Assembly (NCBI RefSeq): GCF_000165485.1
Contig: NC_014623.1
Span: 124,001 to 188,000, forward strand
DNA: 64,000 bases
From: Stigmatella aurantiaca DW4/3-1
GTDB taxonomy: Bacteria > Myxococcota > Myxococcia > Myxococcales > Myxococcaceae
Reading direction: 5' to 3'
Numbering within the stretch: position 1 is the stretch's first letter; every line of letters begins with the position of its first letter. The notes beneath the pieces are model-generated. The model ran no database searches and had not been told where the DNA came from. It saw only the letters and a program-made list of their open reading frames with translations. The position numbers and the translations under genes were made by a program. This document shows positions 37,751-46,259 of this stretch, in pieces.

Positions 37751-38307
37751 ATGACAGAGCTTGAGCACTTCGAAGCCGTGCTGAGAGAGCTGGCGGAACT
37801 CCTGCTGGACCTGGGGGATCTGGCTTCACGCGTCGTACTGATCGGTGGGCAGGTGCTTGCGCTGGAGTCCCGGCTCCAGGGGGGCACGGGGACGATCACC
37901 CTCAAGATGTCCCCATGACCCCGCTGCCCGATGCCTGGCTGGCGCTGAAGCGCAAGCGCGGGATCGAACTCAGGGTGGGAAATGTTCCTTTGAGACTTTC
38001 CGTGCCGGATGCGGCCGGTTTTCTGGCGATGAAGATCCGGGCCAAGCTGGAGCAGCGTCCCGAGAAGACGAAGGACTGTTTTGACATCTTCGCCTACGTC
38101 AAGCTCATGGGCGTGAAGACCGTCCTGTCCTCTCTGGCGCAGGCCGGTCAAGAAGGGCGTCTCATTCAGGCGCAGTTGGTGGACCTCTTCCGCGAGCCCT
38201 CTTCGCCAGGGGTGAGGGATGTGCTCGACTACGCGGGCAGCCTGGAGCCCACCGAGCAGGAACTGCTCGCGCAAGCGGTGGTGGATCTCTTTTCTGATTT
38301 TTTTTGA
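37751..38307 (+). pseudogene. Nucleotidyltransferase toxin (AbiEii-like), core deleted
   Basis: The first 55 codons (37751-37918) run from an ATG through RVVLIGGQVLALESRLQGG, the start of a nucleotidyltransferase fold, then hit a TGA. In a second frame, translation could resume at an ATG at 37915 and give 130 residues ending FSDFF, with the helical C-terminus VPDAAGFLAMKIRAKLEQRP and KDCFDIFAYVKLMGV typical of this family. The catalytic GS...DxD core that should lie between is missing. A deletion with a frame shift is therefore likely. The broken gene was co-transcribed with the antitoxin. Confidence 0.6.
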
Positions 38308-38328
38308 AGCGCCGCCTAGGCTGGTTCC

Positions 38329-38781
38329 ATGGTCAAACCCTTCGTTGCCCAGGTCCCCTACGCGGAAGAGCATCCCCACGTCCTGGCCATCTACTGCTCG
38401 GACGGACGCTTCACGGACGCCGTGGAGGAGTTGGCAAGCCACCTGGGACATGAGCGCATCGACACCCTCACCCTCCCGGGAGGTCCTGGCCTGCTGAACC
38501 GGTGGTCGGCGGACTACCTGGAGAGCGACATGGTCACCCGTGCCGCCCGCTTCCTGATTCAGGGACACGACATCCAGGAGGTGCTGCTGCTGGCCCACGC
38601 GGGCTGCGGCTACTACCGCGCTCGTCACGGTGCCCTCGGGCCGGAGTACGTCGCGGAGCAGCAACTCAAGGATCTGAAGGATGCCGCCAACGAACTGACC
38701 CAGGCCTATCCTGGCATCACCGTGCACGCTTATTTCGTCCGTCCGCACGGCAAGCAGATCCACTTCGAGTCAGTGGATTAA
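38329..38781 (+). CDS. Small beta-carbonic-anhydrase-like protein
   Basis: A 150-residue protein keeping the beta-carbonic anhydrase zinc motif: C23-x-D25-x-R27 in CSDGRF and H90-x-x-C93 in HAGCG. It is shorter than a normal enzyme (about 200 residues) and lacks much of the family's C-terminal helix. Small proteins with this motif are common in myxobacteria; hydration activity is not certain. Its TAA stop codon (38779-38781) is also the target duplication of the inserted element that starts at the next base, so the protein is probably still intact. Confidence 0.72.
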   Translation: MVKPFVAQVPYAEEHPHVLAIYCSDGRFTDAVEELASHLGHERIDTLTLPGGPGLLNRWSADYLESDMVTRAARFLIQGHDIQEVLLLAHAGCGYYRARHGALGPEYVAEQQLKDLKDAANELTQAYPGITVHAYFVRPHGKQIHFESVD

Positions 38782-39970
38782 GAGCTCCTAACAAAAGGAA
38801 GGTTTGAGGTTCCGGAAGAAGATGAGGCAGCCGCTCAGAACAAGGAAGCCGAAGTGGACCTCGTCGCGCTGCTCATCGCGTACGCGCAGACGCTTCTGGC
38901 GGTGGAGCTACGCGTTGGTCCTCCCCCCCCCACCGATGCTGCCCCAGACGAAAGGGCATCCCGGATCGAACTCTGAATGCACGAGTCATGGACCAGCCGG
39001 AAACAAGCAGGGAGGCGGACATGGAATGGGTGGGGCTTGTCGGACGAGTGGAGCAGGACCTGGAGCGGATGATGTCGTACGGCCTGCTGCCCCCGGGTGG
39101 ATGGCTTCTCTCGAAGAACACGCTGGCCAAGAGGTTCGCCGCAGCCAAGCCCTCCCTTGAGAGGGGGCGGTGACCCTGGAGAACCTGGGGGTGGTGCTGG
39201 AGGGCCCGGGCGCCGCTCACCCGGAGAGACGCCACGGTGCTTCGAGTTGGCGGAGGAGGCCCGTTGGGACGACAACCCCAGCAGGTGGGCAGAGTTGGAG
39301 TTCGAGTTGCTGAGGCAGGCAGCCCGCGCGCTGGACCGTCCCGGACAGGCACTGCTGCTGCAGTCGCTGGAGCGCTCGTACCGTGGAATGGCGCGGCGGC
39401 TGAGGCCGCACCTGAATGGGCAGGCCACTCGGCAGTGGGCGCTCTGTGTGCTGCACGCCCTGACCGCCAAGGACGCGCAGGCGCTGCGCGGGGAACTGCC
39501 CGCCTTGCTCCAGGCCAGCGATGCGCACCTGCTGGCCAGCCTTCCACCCCCGCAGGAGCCCCCGGGGTCGTCACGGTCCCCACTCTGCGCAGACACCACC
39601 CCCTCTCACCCCACCCCGGAGCATGAGAAGACCCCGGAGAGGCTGTCGGAGGCGAAGGGTCCCAACCTGTCTGCTTGCCCTACAGGTTCGAGCCAACGGA
39701 CGCCCACGGGGGGCCCCCCATCCGAGGCTCCCTTCTCTGACTCACACACCCCTCTTCTTGGGCAGGCAGAGCGGGCAGCTTCCTCCTGGATGGAACGAAG
39801 GAGAACGAACCAGGTGGAGCGTGTACGGCTGTTTTTGGAGGCGCGGACACTTGCCTCGCTCCCACAACGTGTCCGGTACGAGGTCGCGAGCCACCAGGCT
39901 CAGGTGCTCATGGCCTCCCGTCCGTCCATCCCTGATTCCACCCCTCAAACCTTATTTTTGTTAGGAGCTC
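38782..39970. mobile_element. 1189-base inverted-repeat element, IS5/IS1031-like ends, no transposase
   Basis: The ends are 28-base terminal inverted repeats with 26 matches. The left end (38782-38809) begins GAGCTCCTAACAAAA and the right end (39943-39970) is its complement, differing by two central bases. A three-base direct duplication TAA flanks it (38779-38781 and 39971-39973), as expected for IS5-family elements of the TNA-target group. No transposase gene is visible inside; instead it contains a decayed GntR-type regulator and an open frame without a start (about 38803-38976). It is therefore a non-autonomous or degenerate element. Confidence 0.75.
38988..39940 (+). pseudogene. GntR/FCD-type regulator, decayed, carried inside the inverted-repeat element
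   Basis: A first frame from ATG 38988 gives 61 residues ending in a stop, including VEQDLERMMSYGLLPPGGWL and LSKNTLAKRFA, the start of a GntR helix-turn-helix, broken in the middle. The sequence TLENLGVVLEGPG then appears in the other frame. FELAEEARWDDNPSRW, LERSYRGMARRLRPHLNG and LCVLHALTAKDAQALRGELP follow, which match an FCD-type ligand domain. At least one deletion and one frame change separate the pieces. A long hydrophilic tail continues to the right end of the element. Whether the regulator was cargo or a chance capture is unknown. Confidence 0.55.
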
Positions 39971-39973
39971 TAA

Positions 39974-40183
39974 GTTCGAGTTTCGCACTTTTGAGAGGGA
40001 TAAAACCAGCCCCTCGGGTAGGAGCACACGATGGCTCACGTTCCATCTTGAGGCATTCGCCCTCGGGCAGGATGACTCTTCAGTGGATGCCTACGCTGTA
40101 CCAATGCTCCCGCTGCCGGAATTTTCAGCTTTCTCCTCTGAGCATTACCCCTTTGAACGCTCTCAAAAGTGCGAAACTCGAAC
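39974..40183. mobile_element. 210-base MITE-like element next to the larger one
   Basis: The ends are perfect 24-base inverted repeats. The left begins GTTCGAGTTTCGCACTTTTG at 39974 and the right is its complement ending at 40183. TAA duplications flank it (39971-39973 and 40184-40186), and the left one is shared with the larger element. It holds no gene. The inner sequence is unrelated to the other element, so the two probably use different transposases with the same TNA target preference. Confidence 0.75.
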
Positions 40184-40304
40184 TAAGAGCACAACAGCGA
40201 CTAGACCGGGGGCCAATACGACGGAGGGCCTGGTTTTTTCCCTGAGCCCCCCGAGGTCGACCGCCATGCGAACAGTGTAATGTCTTCAGCTCACTGTTGC
40301 GTTT

Positions 40305-40754
40305 CTACTCAAGCCGATTTGTATTGGCGGTGCTTTCCGGCTGATTGACGCCCTGTGCTTGAGCGGGACCGTAAAGCGAGTGCTTGTAAATCGTCACACC
40401 CAGGCAGACGTTACGGTAGTCTGAGATGAAGACAATGTAGCTATTCAAGTCAACTGTTCTCATTGCGTCAATAAGATGCTGGGACAGCGAATAACAGGAG
40501 GCCGTGCGCCCGCTGATATCACGCGCTTCACAAGTACCTCTCGCCCCAGTGTCATATGTCTCGACGAAGCACCCGATTTTCTGGAAATTATCGGGGGAAT
40601 TCCTGGCATCAAACAGAACCCCCCTCGCGGTTGTGGTTGTCGACATACCAGTGCTCACTTGAATCACAACATCACTGGAGAGCCTCTCGCCAGCCAGCGC
40701 GGCAGTTCCGATGAACACGCCCAGCAACGTCACCAAACCAAGGTTCTTCTGCAT
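40305..40754 (-). CDS. Small secreted protein, GC-poor
   Basis: A 149-residue protein with a signal peptide (GLVTLLGVFIGTAALAGE). The mature part has paired Cys in the pattern C-x(10)-C...C, as in GTCEARDISGRTASCYSL and NVCLGVTIY. It has lower GC and less third-position bias than its neighbours, a sign of recent transfer. A broken paralogue lies just upstream (40897-41091) and shows the same CxAR...CxS...NSYI pattern. The function is unknown. Confidence 0.65.
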   Translation of the reverse strand: MQKNLGLVTLLGVFIGTAALAGERLSSDVVIQVSTGMSTTTTARGVLFDARNSPDNFQKIGCFVETYDTGARGTCEARDISGRTASCYSLSQHLIDAMRTVDLNSYIVFISDYRNVCLGVTIYKHSLYGPAQAQGVNQPESTANTNRLE

Positions 40755-40823
40755 GATGCCCCCCTATCACAACTGCGCAGAATGGTATGCCCCTCTACTC
40801 AATCACAAAACGAGAGGAAAAAT

Positions 40824-40857
40824 GAAGTCCCGTACCCACGACCGGGATACGGGCTTC
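40824..40857 (-). terminator. Intrinsic terminator of the broken paralogue
   Basis: GAAG-T-CCCGTA and TACGGGCTTC form a ten-pair stem with a small bulge. Read on the minus strand it is followed by an ATTTTTCC tract. It sits between the broken paralogue and the intact secreted-protein gene. Confidence 0.65.
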
Positions 40858-40896
40858 AGGCCTCCGTCTGCTCAGTTCAGACCAGGGTTGTTTGGA

Positions 40897-41091
40897 TCAA
40901 AACACCGAACCGCTCACAATGCTCAAATTCTCGCATTGATTGGTATCTTCGGACCACCGGAATATGATGTAGCTGTTGTCGGTGATAACGCTAGCTGCCT
41001 GAATTTGGTGCGGAATATCGCTGATGCAATAGACCTCGACACCATCCGCAGTGCGCGCCTTGCAAGAAAGCGGCTGCCTGGCTGAATACAT
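40897..41091 (-). pseudogene. 5'-truncated paralogue of the small secreted protein
   Basis: The 64 codons read CKARTADGVEVYCISDIPHQ, then IQAASVITDNSYIIFRW, which align with CEARDISGRTASCYSL and the NSYIVFISD region of the intact neighbour. The signal peptide and first 70 residues are missing and the upstream junction near 41085 is fused to unrelated sequence. It ends SGSVF-stop before the terminator. Confidence 0.6.
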
Positions 41092-41227
41092 CCTCTTTGT
41101 GCTGGGCTGGATGCTGGGCGAGCGCTACATCTTGGGCCTACTCCCCTCTGCTCAACACCCTCTAAGAGAAACTCTGCTCAAGTTGATGCGTGAAGGAGGA
41201 GAGAGCGAGGTTCTTTCAGAAGAGTGA
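41081..41227 (+). pseudogene. C-terminal fragment of an unrecognised protein
   Basis: An in-frame segment encodes EYILFVLGWMLGERYILGLL and ends HPLRETLLKLMREGGESEVL-SEE-stop. It reads like the end of a real protein with a hydrophobic patch, but no start or N-terminal part fits. It abuts the broken paralogue on the opposite strand. Low confidence. Confidence 0.25.
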
Positions 41228-41357
41228 GTGCACTTGGCAGGGTTGGCCTGCTGGGCCATCTTCGCTCGCCCCTGCTCTGTTCAGGGATGCGCCATCCCTG
41301 GCGGGTGTCTTCTCCAAGAGAAGTCCTGGAGGAGCCCTCTCCCCGCAACAGGCCGGT

Positions 41358-42554
41358 TCACTTCGCGGTGGGGCTGCCCGCCTCGACCTGGAAGAGCACC
41401 CACTTCTCGGCGGCGCGGTGGTCCACGAGGTAGACGCGTCCTGGCTCGAACGGGACTTCATACGGCACGGCGAACTTCACGCCGGTGGGGTCCACGGAGG
41501 CGTAGTCCTCCAGCTTGCCCTGGCCGAGCGAGGCGAGCCGCGTGGGCTGGGTGGCGAACTTCAGCCGGTCGCCTCCAGGCCGGGGCTGAAGGAAGAACGT
41601 GTCCCCCTTCATCGCGGGGTCGGCCTTGAAGGACTGGCCCTCGCTCAGTTGCGACTCGCGCACCTGGGCATTCTGGAAGGGAGGAGGCGTGCTCGACAGG
41701 ACATAGCGCACGCGCAGCCGGCCCGGCTTCGACAGGCGGATTTCTCCCACGTCCTGGGTCGTGCCCGACGCCACGGTGAGGGCCTGGCTCTGCGGCTCAT
41801 GGCCCGGCGCCTTGAACCAGAGTTCGTACCGGGCGGGACGGGGCGTGAGTCCTCCGAGCAGGAAGCTCCCGTCCTTCTGAAGCTTCACCTCTACCCGCGC
41901 GCCAGGGCGGGCGGGCTCTCCCTTGCTGAGGGCGGTGGTGACTTCTCCGGGGATGATGAAGGCGTAGACCTGGAGGGGGACCTTCGGATCCGTGGCCACC
42001 ACCCGGCCCTTCACCGCGCCGGTCTTCTCTGGAGGCAGCGGGCGCAGGGCGACGTCGCCCACGTGGATGACGTCCTTCTGGGGGAACTCCAGGGGGGAGA
42101 TGCCCACGGCCTCGTAGCCGTGCATGCGCAGCGCCAGGAGCTGCTTCGTGTCCTCCAAGAGCGCGACGAACCATCCGTCCTCCAGGAGCGTACCCGGGAC
42201 GAGCAATTGCTCCAGCTTGCCCGGACCTCCGGCGATGAAGGCGCGGCCCGCCACCACCTGGCCCTTTCCCCGCTTCTGCTTCTCCGCCTTGGCCGCATTG
42301 GCTGCGTTGAGCAGGCGCTGCGCGGTGGCGACTTTGCCCGCCTTGCGCAGCTTGGTGAGGGCCTCCTCGAACGGAATCGGAGGGGCGGTCTTCTCGGTCT
42401 TCGGCAGGGGAAGCCGGGTCTCCCGGGGGGCTGCCAGCAGCCGGGGAGGGGCCAGCGGCTTGGAAGGGGCGGGAGCGTCTGGTGCGGCGGCCCGCACGGC
42501 GGGGGCCAGGGACAACGCCAGGAGCAGGGCAACACGGGGGGTCGGAAGGCTCAT
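41358..42554 (-). CDS. Exported protein with carboxypeptidase-regulatory-like domains
   Basis: A 398-residue protein with a clear signal peptide (LLLALSLAPAVRA). A central part (about residues 195-300) resembles beta-sandwich carboxypeptidase-regulatory or transthyretin-like repeats: TGAVKGRVVATDPKVPLQVY, then DGSFLLGGLTPRPARYELWF and GEIRLSKPGRLRVRYVL. It lacks a peptidase domain. The ATG at 42554 follows a GGAGGG site closely. It is divergent from a small lipoprotein gene (85-base gap). Confidence 0.65.
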   Translation of the reverse strand: MSLPTPRVALLLALSLAPAVRAAAPDAPAPSKPLAPPRLLAAPRETRLPLPKTEKTAPPIPFEEALTKLRKAGKVATAQRLLNAANAAKAEKQKRGKGQVVAGRAFIAGGPGKLEQLLVPGTLLEDGWFVALLEDTKQLLALRMHGYEAVGISPLEFPQKDVIHVGDVALRPLPPEKTGAVKGRVVATDPKVPLQVYAFIIPGEVTTALSKGEPARPGARVEVKLQKDGSFLLGGLTPRPARYELWFKAPGHEPQSQALTVASGTTQDVGEIRLSKPGRLRVRYVLSSTPPPFQNAQVRESQLSEGQSFKADPAMKGDTFFLQPRPGGDRLKFATQPTRLASLGQGKLEDYASVDPTGVKFAVPYEVPFEPGRVYLVDHRAAEKWVLFQVEAGSPTAK

Positions 42555-42638
42555 CGCCCTCCAGCGTATCCGAGCGGTGTGCCGAGGGAAGCGGGCTGGG
42601 GGTCTTCCCATCCGGTGAGGACATGGCAGGCTGGGTGG

Positions 42639-43106
42639 GTGAGGCCCACGACCCGATCGGTGCTGGCGGTGTTCCCGGTGTTGCTCGCCCTGGGGTGCTC
42701 TCGCCCCCTCACGTCCGAGGCGCTGGCCCTCCAGTACGAGCCTCCCTCGGGGGTGCGGTTCACGTCCGAGGAGGCAGGGCCCCCCGCCGTGGCCCACTTC
42801 GAGGGCGGTCTGGAGCTGCGCTCGGTTCCAGGCACCGCCCTCACGCTGGAGACACCGGCCGAGGAGGTGTTCCGCCTCGCGGGGGTGCCGCTGCCGGGGA
42901 AGGCCGTGCAGCAGGCCCGGGGAACGCTCCCCGCGGGGGCGGTGGCGCGCTACGAGTTCCTGAAGGGAAATGTGCGTACGCTGGTCTACGTCCTGCCGCG
43001 CCCGGACCGCTTCGTGCTCATCACCTTCAGCGCCTCCGAGCAGGACTACGGGCCGCGGTCCTCGCGGGTGGAGCGCTCGCTGTCGACGCTGAAGCTGCTG
43101 CGCTGA
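42639..43106 (+). CDS. Small lipoprotein, unknown function
   Basis: A 155-residue lipoprotein with a lipobox LLALGC. The mature part contains a stress-type pattern (YEPPSGVRFTSEEAGPPAVA, then YVLPRPDRFVLITFSA) but no named family. The GTG at 42639 keeps a good signal peptide; a GTG at 42615 is an alternative, and neither has a strong ribosome site. Confidence 0.6.
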   Translation: MRPTTRSVLAVFPVLLALGCSRPLTSEALALQYEPPSGVRFTSEEAGPPAVAHFEGGLELRSVPGTALTLETPAEEVFRLAGVPLPGKAVQQARGTLPAGAVARYEFLKGNVRTLVYVLPRPDRFVLITFSASEQDYGPRSSRVERSLSTLKLLR

Positions 43107-43215
43107 GGGGAATGTCACCCGAGGGCCCGCGTGCAGCAGCCAGGCATCCGAGGGCTCACCGGGAGGGAGGGACCCAGCGGGAAGCACCCGGAGACGTTCC
43201 CCCGTTGACCTCTCC

Positions 43216-45168
43216 ATGCACCTCACGCGTCTGCTGGTCCTGTTGCCCTGGCTGATGGCACTTCCCGCCGCCGCGGCGCGTCCCGCCGTCTGGGGCGAGA
43301 GTGCGATGGTGAAGGTCCGGCCGAACTTGGCGCCGCGCGCCCGGCCCGAGCTCCAGCTCACGGCGGCCCGCAACGAGTTCGTCTCCTTTCAGGTGGCGTT
43401 GCACGGGGGGAGCACCGGACTGAGTGGGGTGCGGGCGAAGCTGAATGGCTTCGTGGGCCCCACGAGCATCTCGGGCCCGGACGTGACGCTGTACCGGGTG
43501 GCCTATCTGACGACGGTCCGGCCCTCGGTCCCGGGGACGCCGGTGGGGCGCTGGCCGGATGGGCTGGTGCCGGATGTGGACGAGATTGCCGGTGAGGGGC
43601 GCCGGGCCTTTCCCTTCGATGTTCCCGCGAACGAGGCCCGGGCCATCTGGGTGGACGTGCACGTGCCCATGGACGCTCCTGCCGGGCAGTACCGGGGCAC
43701 GGTGGAGGTGCTCTCCTCGGAGGGCGCTCCCTCGAAGGTGGCCGTGCGGTTGACGGTGGTGGACGCGACGCTGCCCAGCACCCCCTCGTTGGCCACGGCC
43801 TTCCTGGTGTGGCCTCCGCACGTGTGCAACGCGCACACGGGCAGCCCGGATTGTCCGGTGGCGAAGCAGGAGGAGCTGCTGGCGCGCTACCACCGCATGG
43901 CGCTCGAGCACCGCGTGTCGCTCTCCAGCGGCTTTCCCCGAGTGTCCCAGCCGTGGAGCCACTTCGAAGCGGTGTGGAGCCCGTTCCTGGACGGCACGGC
44001 GCAGACGCGGTTGCCGGGCGCGCGGCTGACGAGCTTTCAGTACGTGGGCGAGCGCACGGCGGAGGGGCTCGCGGCCTTCACGGCGGGGGCCGGGGCGCGG
44101 GGCTGGCTGCCGCGGGCGTATGACTTCGTGGGCGACGAGCCGCCCTATGGCATTTCGTTCGAGGCGCTGCGTCAGAACGCGGAGCTGACGCGGCAGGTGG
44201 CGCCGGAGCTGCGCACGCTGGTGACGACGAACTCGCGAGAGCTGGACAAGTACGCCCTGGAGGACCTCATGGACGTGGCGGCGCCCGTGGTGAACCACAT
44301 GGACGGCACGGCGCCTCCGTTCCAGGGAGACCAGCGGGCCACCTACCATGACTTCCTGTCGCTGCCGGGACGGGAGCTGTGGCTCTACCAGAGCTGCATG
44401 AGCCATGGGTGCGCGTACGGGACGAACGCGCCGGAGAACCAGCCGGGGGCGGGATGGCCCTCTTATATGGTGGACCGCTCGGCGGCGAAGGCGCGGGCGA
44501 TGGAATGGGTGACGTTCCTGGAAGGCGCCTCGGGCGAGCTGTACTACCAGACGGTGGGCATGCTGGCGTCGGCGTGGACGGACCAGTTCCGCTTCAACGG
44601 CAACGGGGATGGGACGCTGTTCTACCCGGGAACGCCCGCGGCCATTGGCGGGGCCACGGATGTGCCGGTGGCCTCCATCCGGTTGAAGCTCATCCGGCTG
44701 GGGGTGCAGGACTACGAGTGGCTCAAGGCGGTGAGCGATGCGGGGGACCCGGACTTCGCGCGCCGGGTGGCCCGGCAGCTCATCCCCTCGGCCTCGAAGG
44801 TGCCGGATGATGGGGAGGCCTTCGAGCGCGCCCGGCGCTCGCTCGTCGCGCGCTACCTGAAGTTGACGGGAGCGCCCGCGCTTCCGGAGGAGCCCTCGGT
44901 GCCAGACGCCGAGGTGCCCGCGCCGCCCAGCAGCGAAACGCCCGCGCCCCCCCCGGGGACGGATCCGCCCGCGGAGGAGTCCTCGCTTCCGGAGCCTCCC
45001 TTCGCCAGCGAGCCCGCAGTCCCCGGGGAGGAGGACGCGGCGGCGGCGGCGGGATGCAGCACGGGCGGCACCACGGGGGCGGTGGGAGGAGCGCTCCTGA
45101 TGGTGGCGTGGCTCGTGGCCGAGCGGCGCCGGGTTCCCGTGCGCGCCCGGGCGCCTCGCAGGCGATGA
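43216..45168 (+). CDS. DUF4091 surface protein with MYXO-CTERM anchor
   Basis: A 650-residue exported protein. After a signal peptide (LLVLLPWLMALPAAAA) the first 550 residues form a glycoside-hydrolase-like DUF4091 protein (YDFVGDEPPYGISFEALRQN is the barrel acid region, followed by DFLSLPGRELWLYQ). A Pro/Glu-rich linker of about 60 residues leads to a C-terminal GCSTGGTTGAVGGALLMVAW helix and an Arg cluster, which is the MYXO-CTERM sorting signal recognised by myxosortase. The mature protein would be fixed on the cell surface by its C-terminal Cys. The sugar substrate is unknown. Confidence 0.82.
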   Translation: MHLTRLLVLLPWLMALPAAAARPAVWGESAMVKVRPNLAPRARPELQLTAARNEFVSFQVALHGGSTGLSGVRAKLNGFVGPTSISGPDVTLYRVAYLTTVRPSVPGTPVGRWPDGLVPDVDEIAGEGRRAFPFDVPANEARAIWVDVHVPMDAPAGQYRGTVEVLSSEGAPSKVAVRLTVVDATLPSTPSLATAFLVWPPHVCNAHTGSPDCPVAKQEELLARYHRMALEHRVSLSSGFPRVSQPWSHFEAVWSPFLDGTAQTRLPGARLTSFQYVGERTAEGLAAFTAGAGARGWLPRAYDFVGDEPPYGISFEALRQNAELTRQVAPELRTLVTTNSRELDKYALEDLMDVAAPVVNHMDGTAPPFQGDQRATYHDFLSLPGRELWLYQSCMSHGCAYGTNAPENQPGAGWPSYMVDRSAAKARAMEWVTFLEGASGELYYQTVGMLASAWTDQFRFNGNGDGTLFYPGTPAAIGGATDVPVASIRLKLIRLGVQDYEWLKAVSDAGDPDFARRVARQLIPSASKVPDDGEAFERARRSLVARYLKLTGAPALPEEPSVPDAEVPAPPSSETPAPPPGTDPPAEESSLPEPPFASEPAVPGEEDAAAAAGCSTGGTTGAVGGALLMVAWLVAERRRVPVRARAPRRR

Positions 45169-45204
45169 GCGCACCTGCCGCCTGGGCGTGATAGAGGCGG
45201 CGCC

Positions 45205-45732
45205 ATGAGCGGAATGGACAGTGTGGGCCGGGTGCTCATTCGTGAGGCGCGGCCCGAGGATGACGTCGCCATCGGCGAGCTGCTGGTCGACGCGTACGTG
45301 ACCCAGTACGCGAAGAAGCTGCCCGAGGTGGTCTACACCGACGAGCGCAAGCGCGCCCTGCGCGAGGTGGCGGCCAAGCGCGAGGTGGCCACGGTGTTGG
45401 TGGCCGAAGTGGGGGGCGAGGTGGCGGGGACGGTGGCGCTCTTCGCCCCGGGTGCGCCTGGCTCCGAGGCATGGCTGCCGGACGCGGCGGACCTGAGGCA
45501 CCTGGCCACGGCGGTTCGCTACCATGGCCAGGGCTTGGGAAAGCCCTTGCTGGATGCGGCCGAGGCGCTCGCGCGCAAGTGGGGCGTGAAGGCCGTGTGC
45601 CTGCACGTGCGCCGAGGGGTGAGCGGCGTGGCGCGCATGTACATGGGGCGTGGCTACGTGCGGACGCCCGAAGGCGATCTGGACACCCCCACGGTCTTCC
45701 TCGAGGCCTACGTCCTGCGGCTCGCGGTGTGA
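45205..45732 (+). CDS. GNAT-family N-acetyltransferase
   Basis: A 175-residue acetyltransferase. Motif A is LRHLATAVRYHGQGLGKPLL, with acetyl-CoA binding at the GQGLG loop; motif B covers VCLHVRRGVSGVARMYMGRG. The substrate is unknown. The start Met at 45205 is followed by another at 45214. It lies 36 bases after the surface-protein gene. Confidence 0.82.
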   Translation: MSGMDSVGRVLIREARPEDDVAIGELLVDAYVTQYAKKLPEVVYTDERKRALREVAAKREVATVLVAEVGGEVAGTVALFAPGAPGSEAWLPDAADLRHLATAVRYHGQGLGKPLLDAAEALARKWGVKAVCLHVRRGVSGVARMYMGRGYVRTPEGDLDTPTVFLEAYVLRLAV

Positions 45733-45744
45733 GGCCCGCGCGGC

Positions 45745-46146
45745 TCAGCGCCGCAGGGCACCGGCCGACAGCGCGAGCACGCCCACCAGCAGGAAGGCGG
45801 CCCCCATGAAGCCAAAGAGGAGCGGCAGGAGCCACAGGTTGAGGAAGTTGTGGATGCGCACATCCTGGGGGTTGGCCGGGTTGTAGAGGAGGGGGACCCG
45901 GTCTCCCTCCCGGTAGCGGGGCGGATTGGAGCCCACGGGGGAGACCACCTCGTGCTGAGCGCCCTCCTGGGTCAGGTAGCGCAGCACCGGATAGTAGGTG
46001 TTCTTCCGGTTGTGGCGGCGCGAGTGATTGCCCACCACCTCGGCCTGCGTCTCGTGGGCCTGGGAGAGAAAGCGCCGGGTGCGCGCGAGTGTGACCAGGC
46101 AGATCACCCCCATTGCAATGCCTGCGGCCAAGAAGATGAACCCCAT
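45745..46146 (-). CDS. DUF3592 membrane protein
   Basis: A 133-residue protein with an N-terminal hydrophobic helix, a soluble middle portion (QAEVVGNHSRRHNRKNTYYP, YREGDRVPLLYNPANPQDVR) and a C-terminal pair of hydrophobic segments, the standard DUF3592 arrangement. The family's role is unknown. It faces the acetyltransferase gene. Confidence 0.8.
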   Translation of the reverse strand: MGFIFLAAGIAMGVICLVTLARTRRFLSQAHETQAEVVGNHSRRHNRKNTYYPVLRYLTQEGAQHEVVSPVGSNPPRYREGDRVPLLYNPANPQDVRIHNFLNLWLLPLLFGFMGAAFLLVGVLALSAGALRR

Positions 46147-46259
46147 GATGCCTGCCCCGCGATGACTTCGTGGAGGGCCAGCAGAGCCCAGGAGTCCGCC
46201 CCGCGCAAATGAACGGCACTGGCTTGACTGGCGGTGGCCACACGCTGAGGCTGGCCGTT

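Noticed and set aside
38803-38976. Open frame inside the larger element as a transposase
   Set aside because: It has no start codon, is under 60 codons and lacks any DDE-type motif.
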